DNA from: Aristolochia californica
Taxonomy: Eukaryota; Streptophyta; Magnoliopsida; Piperales; Aristolochiaceae
Direction of reading: 5' to 3'
Assembly (NCBI GenBank): GCA_029961685.1
Contig: JARWKL010000008.1
Span: 27,901,619 to 27,965,618 of the forward strand
Length of the DNA: 64,000 nucleotides
Shown piece by piece: positions 30,302-39,822 of the stretch; position 1 is the stretch's first letter; every line of letters begins with the position of its first letter. A program made the position numbers and the translations under genes. The notes beneath the pieces were generated by a model. It worked only from the letters and a program-made list of their open reading frames with translations, searched no databases and was not told the origin of the DNA.

Positions 30302-30487
30302 TTATTCTTGAGTATTTAAAGGAGAATTATTAGGAGATCTTCTTATTACTTGCCTTCTGGGAATAAAAACTTGCCTAGGAGTTTCTACTATTCTCCTACG
30401 GGAATAGAGGGATAAAGTGAAATAGATAATACTAAATATGAAAAAGTTACAAATAACTATTGTTAATGCTATAAAAACAAAGATCAT
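30302..30487 (-). CDS. viral leader sORF-d, 61 aa, copy C
   Basis: Intact: MIFVFIALTIVICNFFIFSI, then RRRIVETPRQVFIPRRQ and a polar tail. Same length as copy A with conservative changes. Here sORF-b and sORF-c are lost by a deletion that joins the sORF-b start (ATGTTTATTTGG) to the sequence just before this ATG. Confidence 0.6.
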   Translation of the reverse strand: MIFVFIALTIVICNFFIFSIIYFTLSLYSRRRIVETPRQVFIPRRQVIRRSPNNSPLNTQE

Positions 30488-30672
30488 GTATCAAGGATTC
30501 TCCAGCCAAATAAACATAAAAGTACGGCAGCGTTGTGGCTTCCGGGAGCAACGCTTGGCTCCGAAAAGGCAAAGGCGTTTGTCAGGGCTTAGCCATCACC
30601 CAGCATTTTCCAGCCTAATATACCTTTATGTATAAGCACAAAAAACAAACACAAGCACACAATCTATAAAAC

Positions 30673-30744
30673 TTAGCAAACAATAAAAGCGGTAAGTATT
30701 AAACAGATAAGAACAATACCTAAAGTTATAAAGAGCACAAGCAT
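30673..30744 (-). CDS. viral leader sORF-a, 23 aa, copy C
   Basis: MLVLFITLGIVLICLILTAF plus three residues and a stop; intact. The GC-rich leader module lies downstream at about 30505-30630. Confidence 0.6.
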   Translation of the reverse strand: MLVLFITLGIVLICLILTAFIVC

Positions 30745-31259
30745 GGAGAGGATTTCGGAAAATAAGTAAGAAATATAATTCCCGAGGGGTTTGACTTTAG
30801 ATCAAAGCTGTTTAGATCTTTATGCTTACTCCTTCAGGTATGGGGAACCCAAGACATAGTGAGGTGTGCAGTTTCCTAGCATTAAGCTTCTGCCACGAGC
30901 TCCAGCATTTAGTCCCAAGAAAAATAAAGCCATGAAACCTCCTTGGGTATAAACAGGTAGAAACAAGGGACGCATGGACCGTGAAGCATCAGAGGAATAC
31001 CACAATGCTTTTACTCTGGGCTTGGGATTAACCCCGGGTTAGAGGAGGAAGGTACAGATCTAAACAGACATAGATCTAAAGCTTCCCCTTAGGGAAGTCC
31101 CGAAAACTAAACGAAAATGGTAGAGAGTAACACTTATTGTTTAAAACAGGGGTGTTAGTGAGGAATGCTTAGGTTAGAAGAAGATGGAACTCATGGGTGG
31201 AAGACGAAGGATGCTCTGAAAGACACTCTTTCATTCATATGGTTTAAATGTACACAAGG

Positions 31260-31330
31260 CTATTTATAGCCAAGAGCTGCTGACACTAGGAGACAATGAG
31301 AATCACCTGGGTGCTCATTGGGCCCCATCG
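31260..31330 (-). promoter_or_regulatory. viral promoter, copy C
   Basis: TATAAATAG on the minus strand (31260-31268) within a palindromic ggctatttatagcc; GGGGCCCAATGAGC lies about 50 bp upstream (near 31313-31328). Confidence 0.7.
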
Positions 31331-31374
31331 TCAGTGACGTGTCTCATGATGCTTTCCAAGTGTGCTGTTTACAA

Positions 31375-32295
31375 TGGAAGTGTCTGAATTATTCTTCTCA
31401 TAACCTTGTTCTTTCAGATATTCCTGAAAATAGTCTTACATCATCTTCTTGATTTCTTTTGGGTCTGTGTATGTTTTTTCTTTACTGTCTTCCTACCGTT
31501 TGACTTTTTTCTTTTCATTTGACATTTTTGGCAAATGTCCAGCCATCAACGGACTTGATTTGTCTTTATCGGCTACCGTTTGAACTGGACTAGCTAGTGA
31601 AAACCCTTCACTAGTAGGGATCTGGGTACAAATAGTACATGTGGTCTTGGCTTTGATCCTTCTATTTTCTTCTTCCAAAGTCTTAATATATTCTTTTTGA
31701 AAGTCATTCTTTTCTTCGAGCAGTCTTTTTTCTTCATTGAGTCTTTGAATGGTCTTGGCTAGAGTATCACAATGGTCACAAAATATAATTCTTTTATTAT
31801 CGTTGGCAACACCATAGGATACTTGGTCTTCTCTCATATGTCTCAAAGAAGGAGCTATGTAATAATTGATGCCAATAGTTAACTTGGCTGCCTCTAGTGC
31901 TTCTTGAAGATTATTAAAGCCTTTGTAAATAGGTCTGTTGAAATTTTGAATACTTTTGACAACTTCTGTCCAAGAATGAAAAACTCCTGGAGTGTGACCT
32001 TGGAAAACTACATAAAAATTAAAACTTTTCTTTTTCTATGAAAAATATTCTGAAAGTCCGTTAATACTGGCTAAAAAGTATTTCTGATCTTTGGGAATTC
32101 TTTGGTAAGAAAGCCATAAGTTATCTAATAAACACCGTTCTTCTTTTGTAACTGAAATGCTAGGTAAAGTCTTAAAAGTAATATTAGATTTTTGAAAAAC
32201 TACTAATTTCTGATTGCCAAAACTAAGAAATTCTTGTCCATAATTATTGAATCTGAAGGGCGTTGGTCTGGAAGAGTCGTGGTCTGGAAAATCCG
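31375..32295 (-). pseudogene. viral ORF III with viroplasmin-like domain, copy D
   Basis: Starts near 32295 and keeps the FYVVFQGHTPGV-type domain and the coiled-coil stretch (LNEEKRLLEEKNDFQKEY). TAG replaces Gln near 32035 (before K-K-K-S-F-N-F), and the acidic C-terminus is deleted where the copy C leader region is joined at 31374. Confidence 0.72.
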
Positions 32296-32300
32296 TCTGT

Positions 32301-33860
32301 TCAATTAATCATAATATTTGTGTCAAAAAATCTTCTACTTAGAGTATCTGCAAGACTATTATTTTTACCTTTAATATGTTCAAATTCAATCTTGTACCCA
32401 TTTCCTGTAATAATGTCTACAAGATTTAACCATCTTCTTCTACTTATCTTATTTTCTTTGCTTCTTTGGAAATATTTTACTATAGCCTCACAGTCTGTTC
32501 TTAAAGTAAATTCTTGTTTATTAATAATAAACAGTCTAAAAGATTCTAGGGAATAAATTACTGCTAGAATCTCAGAATCTATGCTACTCATGTTTCCTTT
32601 TTCTTTAAATTTTCCACTAGCATAACTACAAATTTTTTCTTGTTCTTTCTCACTATATTTGTGGGGTTTGGCTATAAGAACTCCACCCCATCCTAGATTA
32701 CTCCCATTTGTTTCAATGATTAGATAATCAGAATCTAAGGGCATTTGTAATTTTGATAATGTTTGAATTTTTTCTTTAACTTTTTTAACCAAATTCTTAT
32801 CTTCATTGGTTAAAGAATTTTTGGCCAGTTGGAGAAGTTTTTCTGTTTAGAGGGCCAATAATTTTTCCTATGTCTTTAATAAAAGGTCTGGCATAATTGA
32901 CCAATCCTAAAAATCTTTGGAGTTGTTTTGTATCTGATAAATCATCTGGCATTTCTAATATTTTCTTAGAAATATGATCTTGTAGTTCTATCTGACCTTG
33001 TCCTATATTTACTCCTAAGAATTTTATGTATTCTTTAAATAGTTCAATTTTTGTTTTACTAATAATGATTCCTTCTTGCATAAAGGTGACTAATACTAAT
33101 TGTAAGTGACCTAAATGTTCTTCAATGGTTTTGCTAAACATTAAGATATCATCTATGTATACTAGTACAAATGTATCATATTTCTTGAATATATTATCCA
33201 TTTTTCTCTAAAAAATAGCTGGTGCATTTTTTAACCCAAAAGGCATTACTAACCATTCAAAATGTCCTTCTGGACATATGAATGTTGTCCATTCTATACT
33301 ATCTGGATGCATTTTTACCTGCCAAAATCCTGATTTGCAATCAAACTTACTAAATATCCTTTTATCTTGAATCCTATTAATTAGCTGAGACTTATCTGGT
33401 ATGTTATAACTATATATAACTGTATTATCATTTAGTCTTTTGTAATTAATAACTATTCTAGATTTTCCCCTTTTCTGTTTGCTATTTTTCTAACTATAAA
33501 GGCTGCAGATCTATGGGGGTTTATGGATTTTCTAATAATTCCAAAATTTAATAATTCTGTGATATGAAGTTTAAAGTCTTCTTTGTCTAAATTTGTAGCT
33601 TCTATGTTGGCTGTTTTCACTATGTAATTAGGATTTAATAATTCTAACCTGCACTGTATGTGATTATTATCCCAGTGTTTTAAGGGATTTTCTCCAAAAT
33701 ATTCTGGTTGGTCTAATTTGTCTATAATTTGTTGTAAGTGTTGTTTATCTTTACGTTGAACATTAATTATTTCTAAATAAAGTTTTTCAGTATCTAAAAA
33801 GGTACATTCTAAATCTATCATTCTTTCTATCCAATCATCAAAGTCTTCATTTTCTCCCAT
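32301..33860 (-). pseudogene. viral RT and RNase H, copy D
   Basis: RNase H 32301-32792 (IETNGSNLGWGGVL, the first catalytic Asp changed to Asn; IDSEILAVIYSLESF; LADTLSRR). RT palm 32803-33201 with an intact YIDD (VLVYIDDILMFSK); TAG precedes it at about 33210 in A-I-F-Q. RT fingers about 33300-33860, with a frame break near 33485. A one-base shift near 32800 separates RT from RNase H. Confidence 0.85.
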
Positions 33861-34740
33861 TACTTCTTCTAGATAATCATGGGGACTTGGTAATGGTTGG
33901 ATATAAGGTTCTGGTTGGACGGAAACTTGAACTAAGCCTGTATGTGTTACTGCTTTAGGAAAAGTCTGGGAGTGGTGTATAGGAACTTCCGTTAAAGCTT
34001 CATCTATTTCTTCATAACATAATAACTTATTATCTAATTTAACAATATTGGTTTCTATTTGTTTTTCTAAGGCTAGGATTGTAGGATGATGTATTTGTTT
34101 GCAGCTACCTGGAACCGGACATTGACAACTAGTGGTTTCTTTGTCTTTTGCTTCTAGGGGACCACCACGCTCCGCTGAAGAGGTGAGAGTAGGAGAATAG
34201 GTGGTTTAGATAGGAATAGTACTAGAATTCTTATGAAATTGAAGATAATCTCGGGAAATGGTAAGGGAGCCATTATTATGTAAAATGAAATTAAGGCCTA
34301 GGATGAAGTCTACTTTAAGTTTATGGTCTCTAACCCATGTTAAGGGCAACGGATAAGATCCAGAAAAGGTAGAACAGTTGGTATAGAATTGGATCTTGCC
34401 TTCGTCAAAATAAGTAGTATATGGGTTATAAGTACCATCTACTTGTTGACTAAATACTTGTTTAGTAGTCTTCTTTAGGAACTGAGGAGGGACTAAGCGT
34501 CTGTGGATAATGCATTTAGTACATCCAGAGTCTACTAGGGCATCTAAAATTAAAGAGTGTTTATTATGGAAAATGATTTTGGCTCGAACAAGGATACTAG
34601 AAAAGGATTTGTCTTGATTACAGACACAAGAAGCTTCTGGGTCTTCTAAACCTACAGTAATCCCATCATAGGAATCTTTTTCTATTGTATCTAATCGGTG
34701 TTTTAGGAGTCTAATTTTTGCTTCACAATTTTCTATAAAA
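33861..34740 (-). pseudogene. viral protease and linker, copy D
   Basis: The frame 34206-34787 carries the ALVDSGCTKCIIHRRLVPPQ active site and ILGLNFILHNNG; its first 15 or so residues come from the non-viral junction segment. A TAG near 34206 ends it before the proline-rich linker. The viral part begins at I-E-N-C-E-A, the end point of the permuted genome. Confidence 0.8.
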
Positions 34741-34816
34741 AGAGTGATAGTGACATTCTTTTGTCGACATACAGGCCAACTGTCCACTAGTTGTGGAAAA
34801 GACTTTTGCTTTTTCT

Positions 34817-34819
<3 letters not shown>
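34741..34819 (+). repeat. shared junction segment at right edge of copy D
   Basis: Matches about 17242-17321, including agagtgatagtgacattc (also part of the LTR-like block), and runs into (GA)n. It is not viral coding sequence. Confidence 0.7.

Positions 34820-34849
<30 letters not shown>
34820..34849 (+). repeat. (GA)n microsatellite at right edge of copy C+D
   Basis: About 15 GA units between the junction segment and an RNase H fragment of another viral copy. Confidence 0.95.
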
Positions 34850-34852
<3 letters not shown>

Positions 34853-35198
34853 TTGGCTATAAGAACTCCACCCCATCCAAGATTACTACCGTCTATTTAA
34901 ATGATTAGATAATCAGAATCTAAAGACATCTAATGGTTGGATGTAAGGTTCTATTTGGACGAAAACTTGAACTAAGCCTGTATGTACTACTGCTTCAGGC
35001 AAAGTCTGGGAGTGTTGGATAGGAACTTCTGTTAAGGCTTCATCTATTTCTTCGTAGCATAACAATTTATTATCTAATTTGACTATGGAGTTGTCTATCT
35101 ATTGTTCAAGGGCAAGAATTGTAAAATTATTGAGTTGTTTACAACTTCCTGGAAGTTTACAGGGACAAGATGTTGATTCTGATACCAATTTAAAGGGG
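34850..35198 (-). pseudogene. joined viral scraps (RNase H and protease-RT linker)
   Basis: 34850-34930 corresponds to the G-S-N-L-G-W-G-G region of RNase H. 34931-35175 corresponds to the proline/acid-rich linker between protease and RT. Then a damaged primer site (ttggtatcagaatc on the minus strand) begins the leader. These pieces are not collinear in the virus. Confidence 0.7.
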
Positions 35199-35397
35199 GT
35201 ACTAATTTAATTTAATCTTGTCTGGAGTATTTAAAGGTGCATTATTAGGAGATCTTCTTATTACTTGCCTTCTAGGTATAAATATTTGACAAGGGGTTTC
35301 TACTACTCTTCTGGAGGAATAAAGGATAATGTAAGACAGCTAATACTAAATATGAAAAGATTACAGATAACTATTGTTAATGCTATAAAAACAAAGA

Positions 35398-35547
35398 TCA
35401 TGTATCTAATATTCTACCTATAATATTAGCAATTAAAAATATATAAGAAACTAAAAGGTTTTCTAATTGTTCTGGCAGGAAAACAAAGTAATTAAATAAT
35501 TCAACCACTAATATAAATAAAAACAGGATACTAGTATAAGTTCCTAT
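35398..35547 (-). CDS. viral leader sORF-c, 49 codons, copy E-left
   Basis: 150 nt, from the ATA overlapping the sORF-b stop to the TGA overlapping the sORF-d ATG; open throughout. The adjacent sORF-d (ATG 35399-35401) is frameshifted in its last third. Confidence 0.5.
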   Translation of the reverse strand: MGTYTSILFLFILVVELFNYFVFLPEQLENLLVSYIFLIANIIGRILDT

Positions 35548-35675
35548 ATTTTAAATCTTCTACCGTAATATATGGAGTTGTAAAAAAGATCTAGATATAT
35601 ATAGCATATAGGTAATATGCGTAAGATTATTCTAAAAAACTGTCTTAATATTTTATTAACTAACCAAATAAACAT
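35544..35675 (-). CDS. viral leader sORF-b, 43 aa, copy E-left
   Basis: MFIWLVNKILRQFFRIILRI onward, 43 codons and TAG. The right palindrome arm has one extra T in the run after C-A-G and is therefore frameshifted; this arm keeps the open state. Confidence 0.5.
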   Translation of the reverse strand: MFIWLVNKILRQFFRIILRILPICYIYLDLFYNSIYYGRRFKI

Positions 35676-35831
35676 AAAAGTACAGCGGCGTTGTGGCTTC
35701 TGGGAGCAACGATTGGCTCCGAAGAGGCAGAGGCGTTTGTCAGGGGTTAGCCCTCACCCAGCAGTTTCTAGCCTAATATACCTTTATGTATAAATACAAA
35801 AACAAACACCAAGCCACACAATCTATAAAAC

Positions 35832-35903
35832 TTAGCAAACAATAAAAGTAGTAAGGATTAAACAGATAAGAACAATACCTAAATTTATAAAAAGCACAAG
35901 CAT
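35832..35903 (-). CDS. viral leader sORF-a, 23 aa, copy E-left
   Basis: 72-nt frame, MLVLFINLGIVLICLILTTF plus three residues. Intact. Confidence 0.55.
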   Translation of the reverse strand: MLVLFINLGIVLICLILTTFIVC

Positions 35904-36765
35904 GGAGATGATTACGGAAAATAAGTAAGAAGTGTAATTCCCGAGGGGTTTATCTTTAGACCAAAGCTGTTTAGATCTTTATGCTTACTCCTTTCGGTAT
36001 GGGAAACCCAAGACACAGAGATGTGTGCAATTTCCTAGCATTAAGCTTTTGCACGGGCTCCAGCATTTAGTCCCAAGAAAAACAAAGCCCTGAAACCTCC
36101 TTGGGCATAAACGGGCAAAAACAAGGGACGCATGGACCGTGAAGCATCAGAGGAATACCGCAATGCTTTTACTCTGTGCTTGGGATTAACCTCGGGTTAG
36201 AGGAGGAAGGTACAGATCTAAACAGACAGAGATCTAAAGCTTCCCCTTAGGGAAGTCCCGAAAACTAAACGAAAATGGCGGAGAGTAACACTTACTTTTT
36301 TAAAACATTGGTGTTCGTGAGGAATGCTTAGGTTGAGAAGAAGAGGGAACTCATGGGTGAACAACAAAGGATGCTCTGAAAAATACTCTTTCATTCATGT
36401 ATTCTTTGATACTTATAGTTTCATCTGTTGTTGGTTCTAGAGGCATTTTTCCTATTCTGATGTTAGTTTCTTGGTCATAGTACAGATATTCTTCCTCTTG
36501 GATTTTTCCATTTTTAACTAAATCTTCTTCTAAATGAAGAAGTTCTCTTTCTGTTAATTTTAATTCTAGTTCTTTAGGGTATCTTATTTCATCTGTCTCT
36601 GATTCTCCTTTTATGTGGACTAAATCGTAATTTTCTCTAGAAATTGATTATGTGTCCTCTGTATTCTTTTGTTCATAACTATTAAATTAAATATTTATAT
36701 TACCTTTTGTATCTGTATACATAATACTTTCTTCAGGACTAATTATTTTTTCTTCTCTAATTATT

Positions 36766-36781
36766 ATAGAACTAGAATTAA
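36766..36781. other. 16-bp palindrome centre
   Basis: atagaactagaattaa separates the arms; the flanking aataattag / ctaattatt are exact complements. Confidence 0.85.
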
Positions 36782-38001
36782 AATAATTAGAGAAGAAAAA
36801 ATAATTAGTCCTAAAGAAAGTATTATGTATACAGATACAAAAGGTAATATAAATATTAGATTTAATAGTTATGAACAAAAGAATACAGAGGACACATAAT
36901 CAATTTTTAGCGAAAATTACGATTTAGTCCACATAGAAGGAGAATCAGAGATAGATGAAATAAGATACCCTAAAGAACTAGAATTAAAATTAAAAGAAAG
37001 AGAACTTCTTCATTTAGAAGAAGATTTAGTTAAAAATGGAAAAATCCAAGAGGAAGAATATCTGTACTATGACCAAGACACTAACATCAGAATAGGAAAA
37101 ATGCCTCTAGAACCAACAAAAGATGAAACTATAAGTATCAAAGAATACATGAATGAAAGAGTGTTTTTCAGAGCATCCTTTGTTGTTCACCCATGAGTTC
37201 CCTCTTCTTCTCAACCTAAGCATTCCTCACGAACACCCCTGTTTTAAAAAAGTAAGTGTTACTCTCCGCCATTTTCGTTTAGTTTTCGGGACTTTCCTAA
37301 GGGGAAGCTTTAGATCTCTATCTGTTTAGATCTGTACCTACCTCCTCTAACCCGGGGTTAATCCCAAGCACAGAGTAAAAGCATTGCGGTATTCCTCTGA
37401 TGCTTCACGGTCCATGCGTCCCTTGTTTCTGCCTGTTTATACCCAAGGAGGTTTCAGGGCTTTGTTTTTCTTGGGACTAAATCTTGGAGCCCGTGGCAGA
37501 AGCTTAATGCTAGGAAATTGCACACCTCTCTATGTCTTGGGTTTCCCATACCTGAAGGAGTAAGCATAAAGATCTAAACAGTTTTGATCTAAAGATAAAC
37601 CCCTCGGGAATTACACTCCTTACTTATTTTCCGTAATCATCTCCATGCTTGTGCTTTTTATAACTTTAGGTATTGTTCTTATCTGTTTAATCCTTACTGA
37701 TTTTATTGTCCGCTAAGTTTTATAGATTGTGTGGCTTGGTGTTTGTTTTTGTGTTTATACATAAAGGTATATTAGGCTGGAAACTGTTGGGTGAGGGTTA
37801 AGCCCTGACAAACGCCTCTGCCTCTTCGGAGCCAATCGTTGCTACCGGAAGCCACAACGCCGCTGTACTTTTATGTTTATTTGGCTAGTTAATAAAATAT
37901 TAAGACAGTTTTTTTAGAATAATCTTACGCATATTACCTATATACTATATATATCTAGATCTTTTTTACAACTCCATATATTACAGTAGAAGATTTAAAA
38001 T

Positions 38002-38151
38002 ATAGGAACTTATACTAGTATCCTGTTTTTATTTATATTAGTGGTTGAATTATTTAATTACTTTGTTTTCCTGCCAAAACAATTAGAAAACCTTTTAGTT
38101 TCTTACATATTTTTAATTGCTATTATTATAGGTAGAATATTAGATACATGA
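38002..38151 (+). CDS. viral leader sORF-c, 49 codons, copy E-right
   Basis: IGTYTSILFLFILVVELFNY onward; 150 nt with the stop; ATAG and ATGA overlaps at its two ends. Confidence 0.5.
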   Translation: MGTYTSILFLFILVVELFNYFVFLPKQLENLLVSYIFLIAIIIGRILDT

Positions 38152-38333
38152 TCTTTGTTTTTATAACATTAACAATAGTTATCTGTAATCTTTTCATATT
38201 TAGTATTATCTGTCTTACATTATCCCTTCATTCCTACAGAAGAGTAGTAGAAACCCCTAGGCAAATATTTATACTTAGAAAGCAAGTAATAAAAATATCT
38301 CCTAATAATTCACCATTAAATACTCCAAACTAG
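38148..38333 (+). CDS. viral leader sORF-d, 61 aa, copy E-right
   Basis: Hydrophobic first half, then RRVVETPRQIFIL and a polar end; same length as in copies A and C. Intact. Confidence 0.58.
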   Translation: MIFVFITLTIVICNLFIFSIICLTLSLHSYRRVVETPRQIFILRKQVIKISPNNSPLNTPN

Positions 38334-38417
38334 ATTAAATTAAATTAGTACCCCCTCTAAATTAAATCAGGCCAACTGTCCACTAGCTGTGGATAAGATT
38401 TTTTCTTTTTCTCTTGC

Positions 38418-38440
38418 GAGAGAAAGAGAGAGAAAGAGTG
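38418..38440 (+). repeat. imperfect (GA)n between palindrome and copy F
   Basis: gagagaaagagagagaaagag, a degraded GA tract preceded by the shared junction segment (38366-38417). Confidence 0.85.
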
Positions 38441-38515
38441 AGATCCTTAGATACACCAGGTTAAAGTAGGTATCCCCCTGAATTGGTATTATTCAGAGCC
38501 AAAACGATCAACAAA

Positions 38516-38760
38516 GGCACATGTCAGGGCTTCGCCCTCACCCAAGCCAAATAAACATAAAAGGTACATTGGCGTTGTGGCTTCCGGGAGTGACGCTTGG
38601 CTCAGTAGAGGCGCCTATCAGGGCTTAGCCCTCACCCAAGCCAAATAAACATAAAAGGTACGTTGGCGTTGTGGCTTCCGGGAGTGACGCTTGGCTCAGC
38701 AGAGGTGTCTATCAGGGCTTAGCCCTCACCCAATAGTTTCCAGCCTGAAATACCCTTTGT
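38516..38760 (-). repeat. GC-rich leader module in 2.3 tandem copies, copy F
   Basis: A unit of about 95-100 bp containing gccaaataaacataaaagg, ggcttccgggagtgacg and cagggcttagccctcaccc occurs twice in full (about 38533-38631 and 38632-38730) with part of a third at 38516. Other copies have one. The expansion is local to this copy. Confidence 0.85.
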
Positions 38761-38961
38761 TTTTTTTTTTTTTTTGTAACAAACTATAAAAGCTATAAGA
38801 GTAAGACTAACAAATACAATAGCAATTACGACTAATAAGATAAGCATAGCAAGAGGAAAGACAAGAAGGGTGTAAAATCGATTTGTAAAAACTTCCAGAA
38901 GGTAGCTCCAAAAACATTTACTGTTTAGATCTTTGTCTGGTTTTCGACAAGTCTCAAACAC
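38719..38961 (-). CDS. viral leader sORF-a, extended 80-codon form, copy F
   Basis: The region homologous to the 23-aa micropeptide (ATG at 38845-38847; MLILLVVIAIVFVSLTLIAF) is here part of a longer frame. An upstream extension adds charged and aromatic residues from 38961, and instead of stopping after I-V-C the frame continues through Y-K-K-K-K-K-T-K to GWKLLGEG inside the GC-rich module. The lysine run is encoded by a poly(A)-type stretch (38759-38776), which could be a replication error. Confidence 0.45.
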   Translation of the reverse strand: MFETCRKPDKDLNSKCFWSYLLEVFTNRFYTLLVFPLAMLILLVVIAIVFVSLTLIAFIVCYKKKKKTKGISGWKLLGEG

Positions 38962-39372
38962 TCAAGACACGCAGAGGTGTGTGCTTCCCTAGCATATAGC
39001 TTCAGCCACGGGCTCCGTCTATGTTCCGAAAATTCAAGAATCCCTAACGTCTTTGTGGACAACAACGGGCATATAATCGGAACTCTGGACCAAGCAACTT
39101 CATAGGGTTACACAATGCTTTTTCTAAGCACTTGAAATGAATCCAAAGTAAGGGAAAACCATTACAAATCTAAACAGAAAAAGTTTGAGGAGTTCCCTTT
39201 GGGAAGACCCCTAAACTGTAGAAATTAAAAGAGAAAGAAAAGACTTACTTTGAAAACGTTGCAGCTAAAGTGTTTAGGAGAGTTTCGGGATGGAAAAGGT
39301 AGAAGACATCGGAAGCAAGGAGTTTGGAAAGCTCACTCTTTCATTCATATCCTTTGTAATGTACAAGGGGGG

Positions 39373-39447
39373 CTATTTATAAGCAAACTCTGCTGACACA
39401 CTTGGAGAAAGAGGTGTTTATCCGGGTGCTCATTGGGCCCCATCGAC
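39373..39447 (-). promoter_or_regulatory. viral promoter, copy F
   Basis: TATAAATAG on the minus strand (39373-39381) and GGGGCCCAATGAGC at about 39429-39444; almost identical to copy A although the leader downstream is diverged, suggesting recombination or strong constraint. Confidence 0.7.
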
Positions 39448-39822
39448 GATAAACTTTCCCCAGAATCTTTCAGGTGGACGGTGAGAGTTATGCAAAGCCA
39501 AAAAAAGAAAAGTACACTCCTTTTTACAAGTCAAAAACCAGGTGCCCAAAACAGCGGGCAAAAATCAAAACCACAACCTTTTACAAAACCATGGGTATAA
39601 ACTATGGGTGTCTAATGATCTGCAAAGCGGTCTTCTCAAACCGTGTGCTTGTCTTGTCGTTTGGAATTTTCTATCCTTGTGCTGAAACCATAGTTTTGTC
39701 GGGCTGAAACCATGGTGTTGTTGAGATTATTCTATGTTATCATAGTCTTTTGTATTTTCTAACTTTATTATTCTTTTTGAAAATAATCTTCTTTTCTATT
39801 TTAGTCTTCTCATTGCTTTTGT

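Larger units (their letters stand above)
27338..34740 (-). other. endogenous caulimovirid copy C+D, one circularly permuted genome
   Basis: On the minus strand the order is protease, RT, RNase H, ORF III (34740 to 31375), then promoter, leader, primer site, ORF I, movement protein and coat protein (31374 to 27338). Joined end to end this is one viral circle opened between the second cysteine cluster and the protease; only about 20 codons are missing at the opening. The 3' end of ORF III and part of the upstream region are deleted at 31374. About 7.4 kb; flanked by (GA)n on the left and by the junction segment plus (GA)n on the right. Confidence 0.8.
35199..36765 (-). repeat. left arm of large palindrome, viral copy E
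   Basis: Read outward from the centre on the minus strand: coat protein N-terminus (36765 to about 36396), then leader from tgaatgaaagagtg through sORF-a, the GC-rich module, sORF-b, sORF-c and a truncated sORF-d, ending at the primer site. The right arm (36782-38361) is its inverted copy with a small percentage of differences. Both arms share the same unnatural coat-to-leader join. Confidence 0.92.
36782..38361 (+). repeat. right arm of large palindrome, viral copy E
   Basis: Inverted copy of 35199-36765. It contains sORF-a at 37645-37716 (intact), the GC-rich module at about 37760-37870, a frameshifted sORF-b, sORF-c at 38002-38151 (intact, 150 nt) and sORF-d at 38148-38333 (intact, MIFVFITLTIVICNLFIFSI...). 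The arm ends at gtaccccctctaaatt, just short of the primer site, and is followed by the shared junction segment. Confidence 0.92.

Noticed and set aside
36669..36899. Two near-identical 63-76-codon frames on opposite strands
   Set aside because: They are the two sides of the palindrome centre read through coat N-terminal sequence, not separate genes.
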